This document shows positions 7,948 through 17,643 of a stretch of DNA of 36,984 nt, piece after piece. Source of the stretch: Helicobacter sp. (GTDB lineage Bacteria > Campylobacterota > Campylobacteria > Campylobacterales > Helicobacteraceae). Position 1 is the stretch's first letter; every line of letters starts with the position of its first letter. Under the pieces are notes generated by a model, which was not told the DNA's origin, ran no database searches, and saw only the letters and a program-made list of their open reading frames with translations. The stretch is taken from NCBI RefSeq assembly GCF_022770205.1, contig NZ_JALEIK010000030.1, forward strand, positions 1 through 36,984, read 5' to 3'. Made by a program: the position numbers and the translations under genes.

Positions 7948-8985
7948 CTACCCATTTGCTCCGGTAAAATACAAACCATTTTCTGCATCCCCCAAATATC
8001 CATCGCCCAAACCATCTGCAATGCAATAGCCAACTTTCTTTGCCTCTTCTCCCCTATTACAAGGTGCAACACAATTGCTAATGCAAGCAACCTTAGGAGC
8101 CCCCCCCTCTCTTAAACGCTTAATCACTCCTGTAACAATTGCACGCGCAGGATAACCCACAGGAGATTTGATTAGCTCAATATCCTCTTTTTTAACCTTT
8201 GGCATTAAGACATTATAATAACTAGCATCGCATTCCTTAGCACCTAAAAATCTCGTCCCCATTTGCACACCACTTGCGCCAAGCTGCATAATATTATCAA
8301 TATCTTTCCTATCCCAAATTCCCCCAGCAGCAACAAGCGGAATCTCTCCCCACTTCTTACTTTCCTCTAAAACCTCAGGAACAATCGCTTCTAATTGATG
8401 CTCTGGCTTAAAACAATCTTCATAGCTAACCCCTTGATGCCCTCCACTTAAAGGACCCTCTACAATCACTGCATCAGGGATTCTTTTATATCTCCCCTCC
8501 CATCGCTTACACAAAATCTTTAATGCCTTAGCCGATGAAACAATGGGGATTAAGGCAACATTTGGAAAATTGCTTGTAAATTCTGGCATATTAGTTGGTA
8601 ATCCAGCCCCCGTGATTATCATATTTGCACCCGCTTCACACGCATCTCTTACCACACGCCCATACTCATTAATCGCATAAAGAATATTTGCCCCCAAAGG
8701 GTTTTCTCCACAAATTTTTCTAGCATTTTTAAAAATCTCAAACAAAGATTCCTTAGAGTAAAAATTTAGCGTATCAAAGGGGCGACTTTTGATTGCCTTT
8801 TGGATAAATGCACTTTTTTGGTAATACCCAGTTCCCACGCACGATATAATCCCCATTGCACCCGTTTTTGAAACGCTTCCTGCAAGTTTATCCCAGCTAA
8901 TCCCAACTCCCATTCCTCCTTGAAAAATAGGAATCTCAATTGTATATTTACCGATTTTTATGGGTTTTAGCGTTGTCTTTGGCAT
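7948..8985 (-). CDS. Nitronate monooxygenase (2-nitropropane dioxygenase family), C-terminus cut by TAG
   Basis: FMN-dependent TIM-barrel enzyme that oxidises alkyl nitronates; relatives include the enoyl reductase FabK. FMN-binding elements are FQGGMGVGIS (21-30), ITGAGLP (124-130), GGHQG (181-185) and VAAGGIWD (218-225) with GTRF (243-246). His183 is the family catalytic base. A Cys-rich stretch CISNCVAPCNR (301-311) is also seen. The present stop gives 345 aa; 17 further codons lie behind it. A G8 tract spans residues 293-296, so both slippage and the stop may affect the product. It sits 9 nt after tyrS. The truncated protein probably folds, since the barrel is complete. Confidence 0.85.
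   Translation of the reverse strand: MPKTTLKPIKIGKYTIEIPIFQGGMGVGISWDKLAGSVSKTGAMGIISCVGTGYYQKSAFIQKAIKSRPFDTLNFYSKESLFEIFKNARKICGENPLGANILYAINEYGRVVRDACEAGANMIITGAGLPTNMPEFTSNFPNVALIPIVSSAKALKILCKRWEGRYKRIPDAVIVEGPLSGGHQGVSYEDCFKPEHQLEAIVPEVLEESKKWGEIPLVAAGGIWDRKDIDNIMQLGASGVQMGTRFLGAKECDASYYNVLMPKVKKEDIELIKSPVGYPARAIVTGVIKRLREGGAPKVACISNCVAPCNRGEEAKKVGYCIADGLGDGYLGDAENGLYFTGANG
8100..8107 (-). repeat. G8 homopolymer inside the nitronate monooxygenase gene
   Basis: Eight consecutive C on the plus strand read as GAG GGG GGG GCT (Glu-Gly-Gly-Ala, residues 293-296) on the coding strand. Tracts of eight or more G in Helicobacter and Campylobacter coding regions commonly slip. Loss or gain of one G here would change the frame about 50 residues before the current stop. 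Confidence 0.85.
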
Positions 8986-8994
8986 AAATTTCCT

Positions 8995-10209
8995 TTATTT
9001 AATAATCACTTTTGCAAATTTGCGCTTTCCAATCTGCAAAATATACTCACCCTCTTGCAAATGCAACTTAGAGTCCTCTACCTTCTTGCTATTAAGCTTT
9101 AAAGCACCTTGTTGTATCGCACGCAATGCTTCGGAATTAGAAACGCACAATCCGCAATCTTGTGCCAATTGTGCTATCCAAATCCCCTTTTGCTTTGTAA
9201 AAGTTGGCATATCACTTGGCAGCTCCTCTTTGCTAAATACTCTTACAAACTCCTCTTTTGCTGCATTTGCCACTTTTTCATCATAATAACGCGTAATAAT
9301 TTCTAGGGCTAAATTCTCTTTTACAACCTTTGGGTGTAACTCCCCTTTTTCAACACCTTGTTTTAATCCTGCAATTTCTTGCAAGCTCTTTGTGCTTAAA
9401 AGCACATAATACCGCCACATTAAGGAATCTGAAATGCTTAAAAGCCTCCCAAACATCTCCTTTGGTTCTTGCGTGATTCCCACATAATTCCCTAAGCTCT
9501 TACTCATTTTTTGCACACCATCTAAGCCTTCTAATAGGGGCACCATTACGACAGATTGCTCCTTCTCTAACCCATAAGCACGCTGTAAGTGTCGCCCCAT
9601 AAGCAAATTAAACTTCTGATCCGTGCCACCAAATTCAATATCACAATTTAATGCCACAGAATCATAACCCTGCAAAAGCGGATAAAAAAATTCCACAATG
9701 CTAATGGGATTTTGATTCTTAAAGCGTTTTTCAAAATCATCACGCTCTAACATTCTAGCGACAGAAAACTTCGCTGCAAGCTCAAGCATTCCACGCGTCC
9801 CTAAAGAGTCTAACCATTTAGAATTAAACACAATCTCCATTTTAGACGCATCTAGCACCTTATAAACCTGCTCTGCATAAGTCTTTGCATTTTGTAAAAC
9901 TTGCTCTTTACTTAGCGGCTTTCTTGTCTCGCTTTTACCTGAGGGATCACCTATCATTCCTGTAAAATCTCCAATGAGAAAAAACACCTTTGCGCCATAT
10001 TTTTGAAAAGTTGCTAGTTTTTGCAAAAGCACAGCGTGTCCTAAATGTAAATCCGGTGCTGTTGGATCAAATCCTGCTTTAATCGTGTAAGTTTTGCCCT
10101 CTTTTAAATACTTTGTTACAAGCTCTTTAATAGAATCAAAACCAATAATCTCCTGCACTCCGCGTTCAAGCTCTATAAGAGCATCTTGAACTTGGGATTC
10201 CACACTCAT
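8995..10209 (-). CDS. tyrS: Tyrosyl-tRNA synthetase
   Basis: Class I synthetase that charges tRNA-Tyr. The HIGH motif is HLGH at 55-58 and the KMSKS loop is present exactly at 234-238. An S4-like RNA-binding domain occupies about 335-404 and is preceded by the usual helical anticodon-recognition region. Length 404 aa fits. The ATG at 10209 is 9 nt after the spoT stop, and AAGGAG lies within that gap. Part of the pyrH-rpoZ-spoT-tyrS run. Confidence 0.95.
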   Translation of the reverse strand: MSVESQVQDALIELERGVQEIIGFDSIKELVTKYLKEGKTYTIKAGFDPTAPDLHLGHAVLLQKLATFQKYGAKVFFLIGDFTGMIGDPSGKSETRKPLSKEQVLQNAKTYAEQVYKVLDASKMEIVFNSKWLDSLGTRGMLELAAKFSVARMLERDDFEKRFKNQNPISIVEFFYPLLQGYDSVALNCDIEFGGTDQKFNLLMGRHLQRAYGLEKEQSVVMVPLLEGLDGVQKMSKSLGNYVGITQEPKEMFGRLLSISDSLMWRYYVLLSTKSLQEIAGLKQGVEKGELHPKVVKENLALEIITRYYDEKVANAAKEEFVRVFSKEELPSDMPTFTKQKGIWIAQLAQDCGLCVSNSEALRAIQQGALKLNSKKVEDSKLHLQEGEYILQIGKRKFAKVIIK

Positions 10210-10218
10210 CTTTTCTCC

Positions 10219-12366
10219 TTAGTCCGCATACGCATCTTTTAGCGCATACACATCAATGATTTTATAATTATTTCCCAACAAGCTTCTAATAACCTTTAAC
10301 TCCGAAACACTACTCTCAAAACGCACTTCACAATGCGTTGCATAAGTGCTTTTTTGCGAACCAAGCTCCACACCTAACACATTAATATCCTGCTTTGCAA
10401 GAAAAGTTAAGAAATTTGCAAGCACACCTTTTTGATTCTCTAATGCCACAATTAGCTTATAAGTCTGCAATTTATCCTCTAACCAATCCACATAAAGCAT
10501 TTTCACGCCTTTTTGAATCTCTAAATATGCTCTATCGCAAAGCTTATGATGCACAAAGGCTTTAGAACCACTTTTAAAAGCAATGATGGAATCGCCAAAT
10601 TTTGGATGGCAACAATAATCAAACACTGCCTGATTTATCGTATGATTTGTTTGAATCACAAGATTATCAAAATGCAACTCTTTTAACTTTAAAATTCTAA
10701 TTTTAATCTGTTCTAAAAATCCAGCATTTTTACGATAGTTATTCTTAATACGATTCTTAATATCCTTAAGATAATTAATATCCGTCGTTGCACGATACAC
10801 CATATCTTCAAGATTATTTTGCACAATATAATTCTCAATTTCTTCTGCACTTTTACCAAAAATTGTAGCGATAATATTAATCGCACTTTTGCGCTCAATC
10901 TCCTTAATTCTGCTTGCACAATTCATCTTTAATTGACTTTTTGCGCGTGAAGTTTTCACAGCATCCATCCAAGAACAACGCAAAATCGTGTCCTTTGCGG
11001 TAATGATTTTCACAATATCACCACTCTTAAGCGTAGTTAAAAGCGAAGTTTTTTGATTATTCACATAGGCTTCTTTTGCACGATTCCCAACTTCTGTATG
11101 CACTGCATAGGCAAAATCAAGCACCACAGCACCAATAGGCAAGGAATAATTATCCCCATCTGGGGAAAACACTACAATATCCTCTCTATACAAATCATTT
11201 TTAACAAGCTCATAAAACTCTTCAATAGAATTGTTATGAAACTGCAATTTATTAAGCCAATCAAGACTTGGACCACTATTTCCACCTGTTTTATACTTCC
11301 AATGCGCAGCGATTCCATATTCTGCACTTTTGTGCATATCCTCTGTACGAATTTGCACTTCAAAAATTGCAGAATCATCAAAAAGCGTACTATGGATTGT
11401 TTGGTAACCATTCTCTTTAGGCAGTGCAATATAATCTTTAAAACGCGACATAATAGGTTTGAAGCGCAAATGCAAAATCCCAAGTGCGCGGTAACAATCA
11501 AGATGTGTTTTGACAATCACACGAATGGCTAACAAATCCAATACCTCATCAATAGAAATCCCCTTGCGCTGCATTTTTAAATAAATAGAATAATGCCTTT
11601 TTACACGGCTAGCAATTGTAAAATCTCCCTCTGGAATACCCCCTTGAATCAAGCTCTTTTTTGCTTTTTGAATGAAAGCGTTAAGTTTTAGTTGAATTGT
11701 CTGTTTATGGCTTTGAAAATATGTATCAATCTTACGATAATCTTGGGGAAAAATATAATAAAAGCTCCTATCCTCCAACTCATTTTTAAGCGAAGAAATC
11801 CCAAGCCTATGAGCAATTGGTGCATACACCACAAGTGTTTCCTCAGAGATTCTGCGTTGTTTATTAGGAGCAAGCGCATCAAGCGTTAACATATTATGCA
11901 GCCTATCACAAAGCTTTACAACAAGCACACGCACATCTTTAACAGAAGTAATGAGCATTTTTCTAAAACTTAAAGCTGCTACAACTAATTTTTCATTAGA
12001 ATGTGAAGCAGGAAACTCTTCTGCTCGGATTGCCACAATCTTTGTAAGCCCATCCACTAAAGACGCCACATCTTCACCATAATCACGCACCACATCTTCA
12101 AGCGTATAATCCGTATCCTCCACCACATCGTGCAACAACGCCGCACACACCATCACCTCATCACCACCAAAATGCAAAACAATACACGCCACAAGCAAAG
12201 GATGCACAATATAAGGCTCTCCACTCTTGCGCTTTTGTAGCTTATGGGCTTCTGTAGCAAAAGCAATGGCATTTTGGATATTTGGCGTCATCTCCACCAT
12301 AGAATACAATAACTCCAATGCCACTTTCGGACTAGAAATTTGCGCAATTTGTTCTAAAAACTTCAC
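10219..12366 (-). CDS. spoT: Bifunctional (p)ppGpp synthetase/hydrolase SpoT/RelA
   Basis: Single RelA/SpoT-type protein that makes and degrades the alarmone (p)ppGpp. The N-terminal HD hydrolase domain (about 25-180) keeps LLHDVVEDT with His79-Asp80, so hydrolysis should be active. The synthetase domain (about 235-365) has the RVKRHYSIYLKM strand and the segment from ENGYQTIHST to EVQIRT. A TGS domain follows (about 395-455), then a conserved Cys/His helical region and a C-terminal ACT domain (about 640-715). This is the long ribosome-responsive architecture, usual where one Rsh protein serves the cell. It lies between rpoZ and tyrS, an association that keeps omega and the ppGpp enzyme together. 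Confidence 0.95.
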   Translation of the reverse strand: MKFLEQIAQISSPKVALELLYSMVEMTPNIQNAIAFATEAHKLQKRKSGEPYIVHPLLVACIVLHFGGDEVMVCAALLHDVVEDTDYTLEDVVRDYGEDVASLVDGLTKIVAIRAEEFPASHSNEKLVVAALSFRKMLITSVKDVRVLVVKLCDRLHNMLTLDALAPNKQRRISEETLVVYAPIAHRLGISSLKNELEDRSFYYIFPQDYRKIDTYFQSHKQTIQLKLNAFIQKAKKSLIQGGIPEGDFTIASRVKRHYSIYLKMQRKGISIDEVLDLLAIRVIVKTHLDCYRALGILHLRFKPIMSRFKDYIALPKENGYQTIHSTLFDDSAIFEVQIRTEDMHKSAEYGIAAHWKYKTGGNSGPSLDWLNKLQFHNNSIEEFYELVKNDLYREDIVVFSPDGDNYSLPIGAVVLDFAYAVHTEVGNRAKEAYVNNQKTSLLTTLKSGDIVKIITAKDTILRCSWMDAVKTSRAKSQLKMNCASRIKEIERKSAINIIATIFGKSAEEIENYIVQNNLEDMVYRATTDINYLKDIKNRIKNNYRKNAGFLEQIKIRILKLKELHFDNLVIQTNHTINQAVFDYCCHPKFGDSIIAFKSGSKAFVHHKLCDRAYLEIQKGVKMLYVDWLEDKLQTYKLIVALENQKGVLANFLTFLAKQDINVLGVELGSQKSTYATHCEVRFESSVSELKVIRSLLGNNYKIIDVYALKDAYAD

Positions 12367-12391
12367 TCTACCTTACTCTATTTTTAAATTT

Positions 12392-12619
12392 TTAAAAATC
12401 CTTAGTCTGTATTTCTTCAATCTTGTCCAAACCAATTTTTCCTTCTGCCACTTCAAGCAATGCAATATCAGAAAGCTTATTGATTTTAACATCTTTATTA
12501 ACAAGCGGCTTTGCACCACGACTTAACTCATCAATTCTTGTAAATAAAATATTTGACAATAAATATTTATCGCCATTGACTCTTTCTAACGCTACTGAAG
12601 TAATTTGTTCAATTCTCAT
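12392..12619 (-). CDS. rpoZ: RNA polymerase omega subunit
   Basis: 75-aa protein beginning MRIEQITSVALERVNGDKYL. Omega folds around the C-terminus of beta-prime, helps assemble the polymerase and forms part of a ppGpp site. The conserved N-terminal R-x-E-x-I/T and the segment SRGAKPLV, followed by K-x-x-D-I-A-L-x-E-V-A-x-G-K, match the omega signature. AAAGGAAAAAG precedes the ATG. It sits between pyrH (18 nt) and spoT (25 nt). Confidence 0.93.
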   Translation of the reverse strand: MRIEQITSVALERVNGDKYLLSNILFTRIDELSRGAKPLVNKDVKINKLSDIALLEVAEGKIGLDKIEEIQTKDF

Positions 12620-12637
12620 CTTTTTCCTTTTTTAATG

Positions 12638-13354
<717 letters not shown>

Positions 13355-13460
13355 TTACTTCGCCTTTATTGCAACAATACTTAAAGTCTGAAATTCTAAT
13401 AAAAACTTACTTAAAGAATCGTGTAAATTTCTTATTTCTTAATTTTCAGGATTTTTAAGT

Positions 13461-13466
13461 TATATT
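13461..13466 (+). promoter_or_regulatory. Candidate -10 box for the R-M locus
   Basis: TATATT lies 38 nt before the R-M start codon and would start a short leader. The ribosome-binding site contains six G in a row (13496-13501), six bases before the ATG. A -35 box is not evident, as is usual in this group. Confidence 0.35.
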
Positions 13467-13504
13467 ACAAAGCACAAAAAAGGGCTAAAACAAAAGGGGG
13501 GCAA

Positions 13505-15205
13505 ATGTATTCTCCAAACATATCTGAAGAAGAGTTAAAAGCAAAAGTTAAAGAAGACTTTTTCAGCTCAAATCCACAAAATGAAAACATCAAGCTAGAC
13601 AAAGCACAAAAAGCCATTTTAAAAAACCTAGATTCCACGCAGATTATAGGGCGCATTGATTTTTGTGTAAGTTATGATTCAAAAACACTTTTTCAGCCTA
13701 TAAACTTCCTATGGGCTGAAGCTAAAAAGGGCAATACAAACGATATTATAGAATCTTTTATCCAGCTCATTTTTACGATTAAAAAGCAAAACATTTTAGC
13801 CGATAAGCCCCTTTTCTTAGGTGCGTTTGATTGTGAGAAAATCGCCTTTATTTATTATGGAGAAGTAGCAGATATTATTGAAAGACAAACAGATTTTAAT
13901 TGGAATGTTACACCAAGTAACCACAACACAAAAGAATTTAAACAACTCTACACTAAAACAAAAGAACTTTTAGAATCCAAAAAATTGCAATTTAGATTCA
14001 AAGAAGATTGCAAAGCTTTACAAAGTTTTATCCAAGAAAATTTCACACTCGCTAACACAAAACTACACAAAGTCCAAGTAGAGCAGACAAATTTTATCCA
14101 CATTTATTACCGATGGTTAAATGAAGTTGCACCAAGTATTGATATACAATGGCATAAATGGGAAAAAAATTTTTTAAATGCAGATTTTTTCTTAGCGGAT
14201 TTACTCAGTGAAAATAATCATACAGAATCCATTAGAGAAAACCTAAGAGTGCTTTTACAAAACAATTTCTATGAAGCAAAACTAGCAACAACACAAGAAC
14301 AACTAGAAGACTTCTACTATAAATTCCGCTTTAACGATAAGCAAAAAGCCCACACAGCCTTTTGGAATCTCTATGAAAGACCGCCGAAAAAAGAGTATTG
14401 GAGCTTTTTTACAGGGCGTAGAGATTTACTAGTGCCAAGCAACATACGGGAGAGAAAGGGAGAGTTTTTCACCCCAGATATTTGGGTAAGAAAAGCCCAA
14501 AATTACCTAGAACAAGCACTAGGAAAAGAGTTTTACGAAGATTACTGCATATGGGATTGTGCAGCAGGCACAGGCAATCTACTCAAAGGCTTAAGCATAA
14601 ACCCAGCTAAAATCTATGCTTCCACACTTAATCCACAAGATGTAGCAGATATGCAAACAAGTTTTTCAATGCAGAATCATATTTTTCAATTTGATTTTTT
14701 AAATGATAATTTATTTGATAAACCTTGTAATACTCACAAAAAAGGTGGATTAGATTCCGAATGTCAAAACTGCCAAAAATCTAAATTACCAAAATCTCTA
14801 CAAGAGATTCTAAAAGATGAAGCAAAATGCAAAAAGCTAATCATCTTTATTAATCCACCCTACGCAGAAGCCACAACTGCTACAACACCAGCAGGCACAG
14901 GTGAAAACAAAGCAGCAGTTAGCACAGGCAACGCCACCTATGAACGCTATAAAGATTCTATGGGAAAAGCTAGCAATGAACTTTTCGCACAATTTTTCTT
15001 TAGAATCTACAAAGAGATTCCACATTGTATTCTAGCAGGCTTTTCAACGCTGAAATATGTCAATTCTAGCAACTTTATAAAATTTAGGGAAACTTTTCAA
15101 GCAAAGTTTCTCAAAGGCTTTATCGCTCCAGCTTTCACCTTTGATAATGTCAATGGAAACTTCCCCATAGGCTTTTTAATATGGGATTTAAGCCAAAAGG
15201 AATGA
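13505..15205 (+). CDS. Type IIG restriction-modification enzyme, nuclease-methyltransferase half
   Basis: N-terminal and catalytic half of an Eco57I-like enzyme that both cuts and N6-adenine-methylates DNA. The front carries a PD-(D/E)xK nuclease pattern: Asp52 (RIDFCVSY) and Glu72-Ala-Lys74 (WAEAKKG). Next come a helical linker with EYWSFFTGRRDLLVP and ERKGEFFTPDIWV, the SAM-binding motif WDCAAGTGNLLKG and the catalytic NPPYAEA (motif IV). Between the last two, a Cys/His patch (C-N-T-H then C-Q-N-C) resembles a small zinc knuckle. The product ends GFLIWDLSQKE, where one-piece relatives, as I recall them, continue directly into the target-recognition part. That part is encoded 44 nt downstream in another frame. 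The gene lies between two housekeeping blocks, as acquired R-M genes often do. Confidence 0.85.
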   Translation: MYSPNISEEELKAKVKEDFFSSNPQNENIKLDKAQKAILKNLDSTQIIGRIDFCVSYDSKTLFQPINFLWAEAKKGNTNDIIESFIQLIFTIKKQNILADKPLFLGAFDCEKIAFIYYGEVADIIERQTDFNWNVTPSNHNTKEFKQLYTKTKELLESKKLQFRFKEDCKALQSFIQENFTLANTKLHKVQVEQTNFIHIYYRWLNEVAPSIDIQWHKWEKNFLNADFFLADLLSENNHTESIRENLRVLLQNNFYEAKLATTQEQLEDFYYKFRFNDKQKAHTAFWNLYERPPKKEYWSFFTGRRDLLVPSNIRERKGEFFTPDIWVRKAQNYLEQALGKEFYEDYCIWDCAAGTGNLLKGLSINPAKIYASTLNPQDVADMQTSFSMQNHIFQFDFLNDNLFDKPCNTHKKGGLDSECQNCQKSKLPKSLQEILKDEAKCKKLIIFINPPYAEATTATTPAGTGENKAAVSTGNATYERYKDSMGKASNELFAQFFFRIYKEIPHCILAGFSTLKYVNSSNFIKFRETFQAKFLKGFIAPAFTFDNVNGNFPIGFLIWDLSQKE

Positions 15206-15246
15206 AATATAAAATTTCGCTAAAATTCAAACAAAATGGAAACTAA
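15203..15246 (+). other. 44-nt spacer interrupting the type IIG gene
   Basis: The segment starts with the TGA of the first half and ends immediately before the ATG of the second. It is AT-rich and holds a TATAAAAT-like -10 sequence (about 15209-15216). Removing exactly these 44 nt would fuse Q-K-E to M-K-K-S in frame and give one uninterrupted protein. AATGAAA occurs at both ends (15201-15207 and 15246-15252), suggesting slippage or recombination. Confidence 0.6.
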
Positions 15247-16188
15247 ATGAAAAAGAGCATAACCTTAGATATTTTTAATGAAAAAGGGGAGAGTTTAGGG
15301 AAAAAGAAATTCTACACAACGCTTGATAATAAGAAAAGTATTAACCAATGGATTAAGCGATATGATGATAAGAGTAATTTCAGGACAGGATTGCTTGACA
15401 CAAGGGGTAATGATTTTCAAAACCAACAATACATAAACATAAAAAGCCAAGATTTCATCATCACCGCACACAGCACGGGCTTCTATCTAACGCCAAACAA
15501 TCTAATCCCTATGGCTATCTATTTCTCCGTCCGCTATTGTATCAAAGCCACTTGGATAAATAATGGCGACCAGTTTTACCGCCCAAATAAAAAATGGGAA
15601 AAAGATATAGAGTTTCAAAATGATTGCCTTGCTTTTATGCTCTTTCACGGAAAAAATAGAATCACTGCTAAAGAAGGCATCAATCACTTTATCCCCTTTA
15701 GCGAATTAGAAATCAACGCACAAGAAGCCTTTAGCTCACACTTTATGCTAGACTTCATACAAGGCAAAATAAAATTGCAAAATTACAAAAAGTTGGAATC
15801 CAAAACCACACAACATAAACAAACAACAATAAATTTCTCAAACCAAACCCCACCTGCAAAAACCGATTCCAACTTTATCCCCACAAAACCACTCATTTTT
15901 AGCAAAGAAGCACAAGCTGTACTAAACGCAGGAAAAGTTCTTTTCAAGCATTATCACACGCAAACTAAAGATTCTAAAACCTACAATGCAAATGCTGCAC
16001 TCTATGATATAAAAGCGCATTTTCAAGGCTTTAGCAGTAATAGCAAGAGCAAGCCTAAGATGAACCTACCCAAAAAAGCAAAAGATGAAGCCTATAAAGA
16101 CAAGCTAGGTAATCTTAACTACGCCTTAAAAGACTTAGCAAAAAAACTAGAATCTAAAGTCTATGAATACGAATTTCTACTCCCATAA
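15247..16188 (+). CDS. Type IIG restriction-modification enzyme, target-recognition half
   Basis: 313 aa that match the C-terminal part of one-piece type IIG enzymes as I know them: GNDFQNQQYINI, the segment IYFSVRYCIKATWINNGDQF, EFQNDCLAFMLFHGKNRI, NHFIPF, and the ending YNANAALYDIKAHFQGF followed by L-A-K-K-L-E-S-K-V-Y-E-Y. This region selects the DNA target and helps position the flipped base. ATG at 15247 has only a weak ribosome site (TGGA), so expression may depend on reinitiation from the first half or on the spacer promoter. Whether the halves assemble in trans is unknown. Stop lies 8 nt before nnr. Confidence 0.8.
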   Translation: MKKSITLDIFNEKGESLGKKKFYTTLDNKKSINQWIKRYDDKSNFRTGLLDTRGNDFQNQQYINIKSQDFIITAHSTGFYLTPNNLIPMAIYFSVRYCIKATWINNGDQFYRPNKKWEKDIEFQNDCLAFMLFHGKNRITAKEGINHFIPFSELEINAQEAFSSHFMLDFIQGKIKLQNYKKLESKTTQHKQTTINFSNQTPPAKTDSNFIPTKPLIFSKEAQAVLNAGKVLFKHYHTQTKDSKTYNANAALYDIKAHFQGFSSNSKSKPKMNLPKKAKDEAYKDKLGNLNYALKDLAKKLESKVYEYEFLLP

Positions 16189-16196
16189 GGATTGCT

Positions 16197-17618
16197 ATGA
16201 AAAATCTCTTTTTAGACACACGCCCGCTTGATAAGCGCGCAAGCACAGAATTTAAGCTCTCAAGTGAAATTCTAATGGAAAATGCCGCAAGGGGAATGCT
16301 AGAGTTTTTGCTCCCAAAACTTAACTCTAAAAGCAGAATCCTACTTGTTTGTGGAAGCGGTGATAATGGCGCAGATTGCCTAGCACTTGCTAGAATGCTT
16401 TATGGAACTTGCCCTTTAAGCGTGCTTTTACCACTTGGCGCAAAAAGCCCCCTGTGCACCACACAACTAGAACGCTTAAAAGCACTTGCTAGCAGTGATT
16501 ATCCTGCGCAACTTAATTTTTTAAACCAACTTGAAGGAGAGTTTGACATTATCCTTGATGGACTCTTTGGTGCAGGATTTAAAGGCGCATTAAATGCAGA
16601 ACTTTGCGCCCTTTTAGAAAGTCTTAACCAAACAGAAGCCTTAAAAATCGCTTGTGATATTCCAAGCGGAATCCAAAACAATGGAACAATCCCAAACCTA
16701 GCTTTTAAGGCGGATTTCACACTTACAATGGGTGCGCTAAAGTTTGCTTTATACCTTGATCACACAAAGGATTTTGTAGGGGAAGTGCATCTGCTTCATC
16801 TAGGAATCCAAGAACACATTTTTACTTTAGAATCCCCCATTAAGCTTTTAGAAAGCAGTGATTTTAAGCCTCCTTTAAGAGAGAAACAAAACACAAACAA
16901 AGGCGACTTTGGACATTTATGCGTGCTTTTAGGGGAAAAACAAGGAGCTGGAATCCTATGCGCCTTAAGTGCGTTTAGAAGCGGTTGCGGACTTGTAAGT
17001 GCGCTAGGAAAAACACAAAGCAATCTCCCTTTTGAGCTAATGCACACAGAAAAGATTCCACATAACACAACTGCTATCGCTCTTGGGATGGGATTGGGTA
17101 GAGATTTTAAGCTAGAAAACCATCTCTTGCAACTTCAAAACACACCCTTAGTCTTAGATGCGGATATTTTTTATAACCCTTCTTTTAAAGACTTGTTACA
17201 AAGGCATTCAAATTGCATTTTAACCCCACACCCAAAGGAATTTACACAAATTCTAAACGCCTTAAATCTCTGTAAAATCTCCCCACAAGATCTACAAAAA
17301 GACAGAATCCCTTTTGCCCTAGAATTTTCACGCGCCTATCCTAATGCAATACTTGTTCTAAAAGGCGCAAACACAATCATAGCCCACAAAGCAAGCATTT
17401 ACATCAACCCCTTTGGCGACAACGCCCTAGCTAAAGGGGGAAGCGGCGATGTGCTTGCAGGAATGATTAGCGGACTTTTAGCACAGGGTTATAGCCCGCT
17501 AGATTCCGCAATCAATGGTGTTTTAATGCATAGCTTTTGTGTCAAAGCCTTTTTAAAGACTTCTAATAATTTTTCGCTAACCCCCCTTGATTTAATTGAG
17601 CAAATCCGCTACATTTAA
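16197..17618 (+). CDS. nnr: Bifunctional NAD(P)H-hydrate epimerase/dehydratase
   Basis: Repairs hydrated NADH and NADPH. The N-terminal YjeF_N domain (about 1-210) epimerises R-NAD(P)HX and shows VCGSGDNGADCLALAR (51-66) and LDGLFGAGFKG (about 119-129). The C-terminal dehydratase (about 215-473), related to ribokinase, shows LTPHPKEF and GDNALAKGGSGDVLAGMI, holding the catalytic Asp and nucleotide loop. Length 473 aa is as expected of the fused form. AAGGA lies just upstream of the ATG. Confidence 0.93.
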   Translation: MKNLFLDTRPLDKRASTEFKLSSEILMENAARGMLEFLLPKLNSKSRILLVCGSGDNGADCLALARMLYGTCPLSVLLPLGAKSPLCTTQLERLKALASSDYPAQLNFLNQLEGEFDIILDGLFGAGFKGALNAELCALLESLNQTEALKIACDIPSGIQNNGTIPNLAFKADFTLTMGALKFALYLDHTKDFVGEVHLLHLGIQEHIFTLESPIKLLESSDFKPPLREKQNTNKGDFGHLCVLLGEKQGAGILCALSAFRSGCGLVSALGKTQSNLPFELMHTEKIPHNTTAIALGMGLGRDFKLENHLLQLQNTPLVLDADIFYNPSFKDLLQRHSNCILTPHPKEFTQILNALNLCKISPQDLQKDRIPFALEFSRAYPNAILVLKGANTIIAHKASIYINPFGDNALAKGGSGDVLAGMISGLLAQGYSPLDSAINGVLMHSFCVKAFLKTSNNFSLTPLDLIEQIRYI

Positions 17619-17643
17619 GCTTTAAAATTCAAAAAGGATTCCT

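Noticed and set aside
7948-7950. TAG in the nitronate monooxygenase gene as a pyrrolysine codon
   Set aside because: Pyrrolysine decoding is not known in this group, no catalytic residue is expected there, and most of the barrel lies upstream. A nonsense mutation is simpler.
13496-13501. G6 run in the R-M ribosome-binding site as an expression switch
   Set aside because: Too short to slip often; reported only as part of the promoter note.
14837-15025. Cys-rich antisense ORF within the R-M gene
   Set aside because: Mirror of NPPY-region codons with no ribosome site.
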